A stretch of 64,000 nt of DNA from positions 156,967-220,966 of the forward strand of contig KB295623.1 in assembly GCA_000328365.1 (NCBI GenBank), written 5' to 3'. Numbering within the stretch: the stretch's first letter is position 1; the number at the start of each line of letters is the position of its first letter. This stretch comes from Capitella teleta (taxonomy: Eukaryota > Annelida > Polychaeta > Capitellidae). This document shows, one piece after another, positions 39,291 to 52,500 of the stretch. Made by a program: the position numbers and the translations under genes. The notes beneath the pieces are model-generated. The model was not told the DNA's origin and did no database searches. It was given only the letters and a program-made list of their open reading frames with translations.

Positions 39291-39337
39291 CATAGACAGT
39301 AGTACACAGCGCCCGGCCTTGTTACGCAGTTGAACTT
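39291..39337 (-). mobile_element. Short SINE fragment
   Basis: Contains CAGTAGTACACAGCGCCCGG plus the adjacent CCTTGTTACGCAGTTGA, matching the SINE at 13138-13485 in minus orientation. Only about 47 bp remain. Confidence 0.85.
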
Positions 39338-39879
39338 CTAAGTTTATCTTGATCATATGTGCCGATGGAAACGAAGTTTTCCAGTACATTCCCAAAGGTA
39401 AACTATATTCACTATATAAATTTTAGTAATAATGGCTCAACGTTTTTCGTTTTTGTTTTTGTTTTTTTCTTTTTTTTTCGCTCCTACCCTAACTTCACAG
39501 CTGTATTGAAACAGACATTATGCAGGGGAGAGGATGCTAGAGGGGGAGATGATGGATGATCAAGTGCAAAGAATCGCATCTCAATTCTCAACAATTGCCG
39601 TTTATTGTTAACTTATTTCATACGATTTTCCTGGCGGCGTGTATGAACAATGGCGGCTAGCCGTTTTGCCACGGCTGGCTAACAGGTCATGCCTCCCATG
39701 GCGGCTCACAACGACAGCTTCGTAGTACTAGAGTAATAGAATGCATTTAAAGTCCTGAAAATGTTGATTGTTCAACAGTTTCACTGGTAACAAAGGCACA
39801 AAATGCATAGATACCATGAGCCAATTATTATTTGAAGAGAAGCAAAATATAAGAATGAAATCAGATTTTAAAAATATAC

Positions 39880-39885
39880 TTTATT
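39880..39885 (-). terminator. Candidate poly(A) signal of MCM5
   Basis: AATAAA on the minus strand, 75 bp past the MCM5 stop codon. Confidence 0.55.
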
Positions 39886-39959
39886 TGACAACAGGATGAA
39901 AAGAATTGCAAAAGTTAGCATGAAACAAAGGTGTATATACAGAATAGCTCAGAAAATGA

Positions 39960-42945
<2,986 letters not shown>

Positions 42946-44450
42946 TTTGATTCGGAAAGGCTGTCAGTTCACTGTATTGTGCTTGGACGAATTTGGCGCG
43001 AATTTCAGGGTTCATAGGTTAAAGGTCAGAGCTTGTGTACGGAAAGCCGGATATGAAAATATTCAAGCGTTTTTTTTAATCGATACACTGGATAATGTGT
43101 GTACAGGGTAGTTCAGGAATTCTATGCAAAGAAAAGAAAAAAAAAAAGGTTCTTGGTCTAGGCAGGAATTTTGCTAAAATCAATGGGCCAGAACTACTCA
43201 CGGAGCAGATCTACCCGAAGAGTAATTGCGTGTTGCTCAATAACAGCTGTTGCTCCGCTTGGTTTGGTCCTGCTAATTCAGGAGGTGAAGCCTAATATTG
43301 GCAAAATAGAGTTGTTTTTTTATTTATGCTGTGTTATAATGTTTTTCTCATGATATACCACACAAAACAAACATCCTAAATAGTAAGTATGCAGTGAAAA
43401 TGATGTGCCACAGCATGACAACATTGACCTCGAAATCAAAATCTATACTCAGTAATTGTTTTGACAAGTTTGCGACGCAGACGTTCTTACTTTCCAGATA
43501 AATCGGCGACCGACATTGCTCAAGTGCACGACTGCTTCTCGACAAATGCAAGTTTTATCACATCATCCAAGCAAAGCCAAGGTGTACACCTCTTCTGATT
43601 CATATATACCTTGAATGTTGGGCCGAGGTGAGCTAATAGCTCTTATAGGCCCCTCTCGTAAATTTTTTCATATGATACGCTTATGTACCTAGGACATTCG
43701 TGATTAGTTAGGACAGTGTAAGGAAAAAAAAAAAGAAAAAAAAAAAAAAAAAAAAGACAAAATAGGAAAAAACCGAAAAAAAAAACCACACACAAGAGAG
43801 AAAAAAAAAGTATGGAAAAAAGAGAAGAAAACAATAAACGTTGAATGGCAAGATCTGGAGATGGGTCACATGAAGCTGGGTGTGAACTTTATAGGGTGGT
43901 GCTTCCAGGCCTCGTTGAGCCTCGACTTGAACTCATTCATTGAGGTTGCGTTCACAACTCTTTCAGGCAACTCGTTCCAGTTGTCAACAACTCTATGTCA
44001 TCCGTGTTAGTAATCCATTAATTTAATCCAGTACACTGTCACTGTGATCATTGTAAATGCACCATTCTGTCAATGCAGAAAACTGAGCTTCAAATATTAT
44101 TGAAACATTCCTTTCAACACAGTTCAACAGAATTACCTCATTTCACAATTCTGTGCACACACAGGCTGTACACAAAATAAATTCTGCCATCTGTCACATA
44201 GCGCTTCAATCAAGTCATATAAGAAAACAACCTAGTACTTAAAAATCCAATGGAGAGACATTTTATATCAATTTGGCGCGAATAAATGTACAATCAATGC
44301 ATAATAAATGCACACAAGTAGATAATTTCGGGACACCTTGTAGGAAATTTAGTTAAATACGATGTCACTGATTAAATCCTTAGCTGTCTTTCCGTAGCAA
44401 CTCTCGTACCGCGTTGTTTCACTCGTTGTTTTGCAGCCCTGACAACAATA
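42946..44450. other. Divergent intergenic region MCM5-DPY30
   Basis: About 1.5 kb between two genes read in opposite directions. It holds a LINE 3' fragment (about 43615-43990) interrupted by an A-rich stretch (43730-43815). Promoters of both genes must lie here or just inside, but I see no clear TATA box. Confidence 0.6.
43615..43990 (-). mobile_element. 3' fragment of a CR1/Jockey-type LINE
   Basis: On the minus strand, from about 43990, the translation includes DNWNELPERVVNATSMNEF followed by KSRLNEAW and ends in FTPSFM-stop. This is the usual end of a CR1-like reverse-transcriptase polyprotein. After an A-rich stretch comes a 3' part with GGGGCCTATAAGAGCTATTA and CCTCGGCCC. It may be the same family as the LINE at the right end of the window, whose 3' end is not in view. 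Confidence 0.8.
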
Positions 44451-46056
44451 ATGGCGGATGGTAAGCATCTCAATTCGATTTTCTGCGTCATTTGCCAGAT
44501 TTATTCAAAAATCATGCGAACAGAGCTACTCGAACTGCTCCATTATTATTTAAAATTTTGCAGGTATTTTGACAAAGGCTAAAATGATGTAGATCTCTTG
44601 CATCATTCTCGAGCCGACAAAAGTGCGTTATGACTTCATCACACTTACAGTCATCTCTAGTCTAACTCCACAAGTGTAACTGGCCGAAATACGTACAAAT
44701 TATGTGTTATACTTGTTATGTGTTATAATACATGATAATGCATGTAACAACTAATTACTAATCAAGAGTTCAAGTTTCTTAATTCACAGTAAAGTTGGAA
44801 ATAATAACATTGCCGGCCGAGAGCAATCGGGTTGTGAATTTTCAGTGTTGTAAGCACGCGCAGAAGATGTAAACGTTAGCACGTTTCCTGAGCACCTGAC
44901 GTTAAGACCATAGCTGTTGTAAACATTATGACCGTTGTGATTCTGCATGAAGCTGAACATGATGCATGTTCTCCTCCGTTTTCGCCATCACCTACTTCAC
45001 AATCAGCAACAGGCAGATAAGTCATGATAAGATACCGCTGAATTGGCTTCTCTCTCATCGTTACCTTGAAAGTTAACATTAGACTGATGACAACGATTTA
45101 ATGTACTTGCGAACGTATTTCATTGTTGATAAAGAGACACATGTGTGACCATGTGCTATTGTTGTTGAATAAAGTCACATGACATGATCATGTGATGTAA
45201 ACACAAAATGGCGAATTAGCCGAAGCGTCAAACTCTTGATTTAATTCAGATTTACTTATTTGTAGCCGCGATCGCTCTGGGTAAATCGTTCGTAAAAGGT
45301 GCAATGTTGAAACTACGTATATAACGGTTCTATTGAGTGTATTCCTAGCTTTGCAATGCTTGCAATGGCTCTCAACGAGCAAACGCTTTGACTCAAGTGT
45401 ATCCGATATGTGCCTGTAATTGTAGTGCATTTATGCAAACAAATATTTCAGGCACACTTGTGGGCTTAAGTAAGTGTAAGTTTAGTGTGAGAGGAGGTAC
45501 TCTCACCCCATTACATAATAAGATGTCTGGGTAATTCTAAAGGTGCTGTTTTCAGTGATTAGGGATTGGAGGTGTGTTTCACATCAGATATTTTGGTTTG
45601 TTTCAGATCAGAGTACTGCAGCTCCCGCTGAGGACCCAACATCTCAGCAACCAGAGAATCCCCACGCTGAGCATGGCCTCACTGATAACATTCAGGTTAA
45701 CTCCCTTTTAGTGCATTCTTCGCTTTCACCGAAATGCATTGAATTCAACGGGTCGTCAAGAACTTATTTGCATTCTTCAGAAGGTCATCGCTCATGAGAA
45801 AGAGAGTTTGGAGGCTCCTTCGTCCGCCAAGCGCCCCAAAGTTGAGCTTCAGTCGCTGCCCACCCGCGCGTACCTAGACCAGACAGTGGTGCCCATTCTT
45901 CTTCAGGGCATGTCAGTCCTTTCTAAGGAGAGGTCGGTCATCTCATTTAGAATACTTACGCTGTACTGACACTTCTTTTTTTTTTTTTCCAGACCCCCAA
46001 ACCCAATTGAATACTTGGCTGCATATCTTTTGAAGAACAAAAGTCAATTTGAATGA
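44451..46056 (+). CDS. DPY30: DPY30 histone methyltransferase complex subunit
   Basis: Core subunit of SET1/MLL (COMPASS) H3K4 methyltransferase complexes; it docks on ASH2L. Four exons: 44451-44460 (only 10 bp), 45607-45695, 45781-45932 and 45993-46056, joining to 104 codons plus stop (human 99). All introns are GT/AG. The variable amino part is followed by [14 protein letters not shown], then the dimerising DPY30 motif [19 protein letters not shown], and [19 protein letters not shown] near the end. The first intron is 1.1 kb. AATGGCGG covers the initiator ATG, a YY1-like motif. It converges with symplekin, 0.5 kb away. Confidence 0.97.
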
Positions 46057-46150
46057 GGCTTTTTATTTTCCCCGTGTATTTATCCGTTTCTCGATCTGAC
46101 TTTAGTGGGGGGGGCGTTCTGTTTTACTTTTCTATGCATTGGGAATGTAT

Positions 46151-46156
46151 AATAAA
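46151..46156 (+). terminator. Candidate poly(A) signal of DPY30
   Basis: AATAAA 95 bp after the DPY30 stop codon. Confidence 0.6.
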
Positions 46157-46530
46157 CTTTTCATGTCAACTTTACGTTTTCCTTTGCATTGTGAGCAATA
46201 GCAGGCAACCTGCATATACTAAACAAACCCGGTTATAATGCAATTTTATTATTTAGTTGTAGGACCACATTGAATTCATTGCAGAGGAGCAGCTTCTAAA
46301 ATGAAAGTATTTTTCTACTAAGTACGATTTGAAATCTGGCCTATGAAATCAGTTACTTTTATGTGTTACATGAGGCTCTCAGCCACCGTCAACCACATGC
46401 CTTTGATAGATTGACAGATAAATACAGTACACACACACCAGCATGATAATTACACAATGAACGGAATCAAACATTATAGGCAACACAATTTGAAATTCAA
46501 AAAAAGTAAAACAAAAATTCCATTCACTCT

Positions 46531-46536
46531 TTTATT
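46531..46536 (-). terminator. Candidate poly(A) signal of symplekin
   Basis: AATAAA on the minus strand, about 50 bp past the symplekin stop. DPY30 and symplekin 3' ends face each other, about 0.4 kb apart. Confidence 0.55.
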
Positions 46537-46587
46537 GATCCTAATAAAAGAGAAATATACACTCAAAAAATATAAACAAATGAATGA

Positions 46588-49500
46588 TTATGATGATTTC
46601 ACATTTTCTTTCTCTGATGAATCAACCTCCTGTAGAGAAAGAAAGAAATGAATAAAGATCCTCAATAAATAAAAACTCACCATTGTGACCTTTTGATCAA
46701 TTTTAACTTCTTCAGTGGAGACATTTGCATCTTCAGAATCGACCTCAATGCTGATTGGCTGAGCCATCTACTCACGAGAAGAGTGAGGTAAAGTGCCGTA
46801 TAAAACGATAACTCACCTTGGGTGGGGTCTTGTGTTCAATCTTGATATGCAGCCCATCGGATTGCGTTTCCGCTGAAGACGAGGCAGTGTCCTCACCTTT
46901 GACTTTCCTCCTCTCCTCCTTCAAATTGTCCTGCGGAATTTGGGAAATTATTACAAATCGTAAATCACAGAGTTTTACGTCAAACCTGGTAGATTTTCTC
47001 CTGAGCAGCCAATCGTTCCTCCTCTTCCTTCTTAGCACGCTCGAGGGCAGCGTGACCATCGTCACCAGACGACTTCTCAATAATGGACAAAAGTGCTTTG
47101 GAAATGTGTGCTCTCTGAATATGAAGAAGAAATATTATGTAATTGATGAATATTACAAAAATAATAAACAAACCTGATGAGGGCTGAGATCCTGAACCAG
47201 CTGTGCCAAGGGTTCCCGCAGATCTGGGCTCATGTCCAGGAGGCTTTTAAGCGCGGGGGCCGGGAGTTGCAGGAGAACTTGCAGAGACTGTGGCTTAGTC
47301 CGCTGACAGCACTTGACAAAACCCTCCCATACTTGCTTCTGCTTCCAAACCTTTCAACAACAACAAAATAAGTAGAAAAGTTTCCAAATCTGTCGCAATC
47401 GCAAACCTGTTTAGCAATCAGCCTCTGCAGGATGTTCATCACAAAACCAATGAGTTTGGGGTGCATAACGAGCGCTTGTAGCACTGTGCGCATAAACAGA
47501 GTCGGCACGGGCTGCTGGTCCATCAGGTACTTGAGCACCAACGCCAACACTTCCTGCGTGTACACGGTTTTCTCGCCAAAACACAGATTTGTGGCTGTAA
47601 AAAAAAAAAAAAAATGAAATGCATTAAAGCAGAAATGATCAACAGTCAATCAATAAACCTTTGATAATAGTCTTCATGTCCACCTTAGACTGGACGGGGT
47701 CAATCAAGTGCAGAGAGATGAGCAGTTCGGCCGGTGTCAAAGGGCTCTGGGCACCTTCAGGGGCTGAGATACACTCGGTAATAAACGACATGAACACACT
47801 CTGCTGTAATCACCCTCACCAGTACTCTGGTTGCCTAGCAACCGATTGAAGACCTCCTTGACAACCACAGGATTCAGTCTGATGAGTTTAGGCAGAGCGG
47901 CAACCACTTCTTTCTTGGAAAGGCCGTTCAGAACGGGAATCAGGAAACGCACGTCCGAGACCCGCTTGTGGTAAAGGTCCCTGACACGCTCCACCAGCTC
48001 CGGGGAAGGCACGACTGAGCACAAAGAGGTCACCAAGTGCAGACAGAGAGAGCAACTGTGACGAACCTTTGTCAGTGAGGATGTGGATTATTCTGGTGAC
48101 GAGGGTCTCTGCTCCCTTGGGACAGTTCTCCACCAAGCGAAGGAGCTCGGGGGAATTCATGCCCATACCTTTCACCTACAAATCGCAAAAAGCGTGACAG
48201 TGAATTCACGCTGCATCTGCAGTACTCACGGGGGCTTCCAGAACGCGTAGAATGGTGCGCTTGATGTCAGCGTTTGTGGTGGTGTATACATTCGCAAGTC
48301 TGTGATGAATAAAAGGAATTTTGGGCTGAGAGGGAGGGATGAGATTGCTCACTCGTGGATGAGGGAATGGCCAACGGGAAGCAGACCCAGATAGAGGTAC
48401 AAGCAGAGCTTAATGCTCTCCTCACTCCATTCAGGACTTTCATCTGAGAAAAAAAAAAAGAGGGAAATTCAGTTCAAGTTCAAGAGAGAATAAAACAATG
48501 AAATCACCGCTACTCTGCATCATGAGATCAGCCGGTGGAGCCGGTTTTAGTAGGTTTTTCAGGTGAAATTGTGCAAATCGTTCGATGGGATCTTTGAGGT
48601 CGGTTCTCTCGTGAAGCTTCTTGGTGACTCTTATCGCATGATTGCGAACCTGGAATCAAAACAAAAAAAATTAAAATAAAAAGAATTTTATATCATGTAC
48701 GCTTGAGGTCGGTACCTCTGCTTTCTCGTGAGAAGTAAACTCGAGGAGGATATCGAGGAACTCAAGTTTCATGCAGGGGCGTTTGATGATGAGTTCCTTG
48801 AGTGTGGTCATTCCCAGGTAAATGCGAGTCTCGTCTTGGCAGTACTGCTCCAGGACTTGGATGGCGTTGGGGGTGATGAGAGGCGCCTCCAAGATGAGGC
48901 GGCTGAAGAGGCCCTCCCGCTGATCAGGACGCTGCAGCAGGCCCGTCAGCAGCCCCGTCAGACAGTCATCGTAGCTCTCAAGCGGAGCCTTATTTTCATC
49001 CGCACATGATACAGAGTAACCGTGGTAATTGGCATACTCCTGGTACAACCACGCCAAAGCCAGATCTGCACACTGTCGTAGATTAGCCAGAATGTGTTCT
49101 CTGAGTTCTGCAAAGAAAAACCAAGCTACGATTTCATCTCAAATAACTCTCAAACGCACCCGTTCTGTGAACCCCTTTGAACTGCGTCACCAAAGTGATG
49201 AGAATTTTAGCCCGAGCGCCTGAGACGTTTTCATTATGAGCCACTTCTGTTTAAATAAAGAAACAAACTTGTAAAACACGCGCGGCTCTCAATAATAATA
49301 AAAACTTACTTTCGGCCTCTAAGACTCGTCGGAAGGCGTCATTAGCCATGCGTTCTGTGGTCGCAGGCCCTTGAGGGAATGTCACGGAGGAGAGCTTGAA
49401 GCCCTTGATACCTTTGCGAGTCTACAAGACGAGAAAAACAAAAAAAAATAGAGAGAGGAGTTGCAGCTAGAAGCGAAGGAGTGCTTACGGATGCTGTGGG

Positions 49501-52500
49501 CAGCAGAGGTGCCGGGGGAACAGGGAATTGAACTTCATGCTCAGGAGAGTTTTCTGTGGAAGAGATTGAACTGCTTTCAAGATTGACAAAATAAAATCAG
49601 AAATGGTTCTATTAGACTTTCTATTGAACACTTACAAAAACTATTATAAGATCCACATTAGAAGGAAAGAATTAATTGCAAGTGTACTTTACAAACAAAA
49701 GATATTGAATAATCATATTATGAGAGTGCTAATCATTAAACAGGAAGATATTAATAGAAGAACAAGTTACTGGAAAACTGGATAAATCGCACAATCAATG
49801 ACGAAATACTGACCTACGTGACCTTTGACGACAGTTTGAATCGAGTGCTTGGGTGACGTGTCTCCATCTCCATCTTCATCATCATCATCATCATCATCGT
49901 CATCATCAGCATCCTGTAATTACGGCATGTAATTATTGTGATGAAAACTTTGTAAATACAAATTAGAATTATGATGTAAAAATGTATTTTGCCAGGTTTT
50001 TTTTACCAATTTTCACTCATTTAGAAGGAATTCATCACCAGAGCAGAAAATTTAAACTTCAAACAAACGTCAAACAATCCAGAGGCATTCCTAATTAACT
50101 AATAAAAGAATGAGCATCATAATGTCACAGATGGTTGAGATGATGAATGATCCCCAGTGAGAGCAACACCTGTGAAAATGTATGCTCCCTTGTCAAGAGG
50201 AAGCTAAAGGTCAAGGCCGAATACAGTTGCACAGGCTTCAAAGCACAGGTAAGATCTTTATTTAACCAATCTTGAATTAATTCGTTTACGATTGTGCTAT
50301 AGGGTCTTGACAACTGCTGTCATAAAAATCAGTTATCTGAGCACAGTACACAGCAGAGTATGATATCAGTGAATGAAGTTGGATAATAAGGATGTTTTTA
50401 TTGAATGACAAGCTAAAGTGATCTATTGCAGCAGGTCCAAATGCAATAATAAACCTAATCTCCTGTATTTCCCTTGCAGCCTGCATGAATGGCATAGCAT
50501 GGTGGTGCAGCGCCCACTCTCTGCTATGGGAAGGGCATGGACTCTAGTGCACACGCACCTCCTCTGCTTCCTGGAGTCCTTCTCACTCGTCAACGTCATC
50601 CTTCCTGCACACAGCAGAGTCATCCTGGCGCACGTCATACAACTCTCTCTATCCCTCCTGCTCTCCTACCTGGCGTGGTACTTCTCCTGGCGCACCCCTC
50701 TTCCAGTCTACGTTCTTGATCGCATGAACCTTCGACCTTTCTTCCTACCAAACATCATGTGCGATCATTGCAATAACTTCTCCTATCCCCTGATGGTGAC
50801 CAACGAGGACTTCTGTCGCGACCAGGACGTTTTCCTCCTCATCCTGGTTGCTTCATTTCACGCCAACATGAACGCACGCCAAGCGATCCGTCAGTCGTGG
50901 GGCTCAGTGCGTGAGCATCGAGGCAAGACAATCAAAACCCTCTTCATGTTCGGGAGGCACGAGGACCGCAACCTCAATCAGCAGATGCTCTACGAACTCG
51001 AGCACTATGGCGATGTGATGCAGAAGGATTTCCGCGAGGATTACCGCACGCTCACCAACAAGACCATGATGGGGCTGTCGTGGGCGCGTGTGTACTGTCC
51101 CAGTGCACGATTCATCCTCAAAACAGATGACGACGCCTTCAACGTGCCTCAGCGCTACGTCGATTATCTCGTAGATGTGAAGCAAGAGCGCTTTGTGGGA
51201 GGCTACTGTTTCACAGTGATGCCAGACAGACGAGATGGCTCAAAGTTCTACGTGCCTGAGTCCATGTTTCCTGATAAATATTACCCCACCTACTGTTCCG
51301 GACCGGGTTATGTGCTGTCCAGTGCAGCCGTGGACGCCATTCTTGCAGTGGCCCCCACGGTGTCATATGTGCCAATGGAAGACGTGTATGTGACTGGCTT
51401 ATGCAGAGTGGTCGCGGGCATTCAGTACACGCAGATCAGTGGTACAGCCATGGACCAGTCATTCATGACAGCGTGTAACCTGGCCACATGGGTGAAGAAC
51501 GGCCACAACATTGTGCCTGAACGAACCCCGTTGCTGTGGCAGCGTGTAGTGGAGAACCCACAGAGCTGCGTGGCGTGGCACAGTGCCACTGTGTGCTGCA
51601 TGCTAATCTTCCTTGCAATCTGGTGCAGACATTTATGCAGCTTGATAAAGCGGCCAACTGATTAATAAACAATTAACGCTGCCATACAACGAATCATTCC
51701 AGTCAGAATAAAATATATTTTTGATTTAATACCTTGTGCTAGTATGCTTCAAACCATAACAATCTGCTATAAAAGCAGCACACACAAAAAAAAAAAAATT
51801 ACAGAAGCATTGAAAAAATCACCCTAAAGAGAAAAAGATAAAGATTGAACTCACCCCTAGTTCCAGTTTGAGTTCAGCTGCTCCTTTTCCCAATCCCGAA
51901 GCTGTCAGCTGCGTGGCCAGTAGCCTCGCCAGGTGCTTGATCTGAGCATCTGTGCCCGCAGCTGCGATGGGAGTGTAGGTGGCGGAGAACTGAGGCGGCA
52001 TGTTGTCCGGGAGCATAACCTAAGAGCAAAACACAACATTTGTTGCTCATTTCGGTGAACGTAATTTCCGGTGAGAACTTCAAACGGTTTTATGACAACT
52101 GAATAAGCTTACCATGCTGAGCAGCACAAGATCAGCGACGTTCTGCGGAGTGAGGCGAGGAATGAGGTCCTCCGCTGTGCCGTCAATGGCCGACTGTTTC
52201 CTCTCTTCCGGGGTCTTCTTCTTGTGTACGGTCGATTTAGAAGATGCGCCCAGAGACACGAATGGCGTCATGATGTCATCGTCGTCATCTTCAATTCGCA
52301 CGATCGGTTCCGTTCGGAGTTTCTTCGCGTTGGCCGCCGCGTGTGCCACTTCTTGAGCTTTGCGTTTTCGACTCTCGTCCACTTTAGGCAGAGCTCTCAT
52401 GACCTATGCAAAAAAAAAAAAAAAACTTAAATTAGAGTTCATTGACCTGAAGCTGGTGACCCCTGACCTCACTCTGCGTGGCTCCCAGATCTGTGAGTAG

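Larger units (their letters stand above)
37878..39959. other. Intergenic region with GCCG-rich repeat clusters
   Basis: No gene is seen between the kanadaptin start and the MCM5 stop. Three clusters (about 38330-38465, 38835-38950, 39630-39715) are full of GCCG/CGGC, such as GGCGGCTATAGCCGGCTAAG and TGGCTCAGTCGCCGCCGAAA, in both orientations. They stand out from the AT-rich surroundings. They may be parts of one decayed element. A short palindromic pair gcgttatgat/atcataacgc lies near 38133 and 38167. Confidence 0.55.

Noticed and set aside
43735-43815. A-rich run with Phe-rich minus-strand frame
   Set aside because: It is a low-complexity tract within the LINE fragment, not a coding region.
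48728-49009. Plus-strand 93-codon frame
   Set aside because: Shadow of a symplekin exon on the minus strand.
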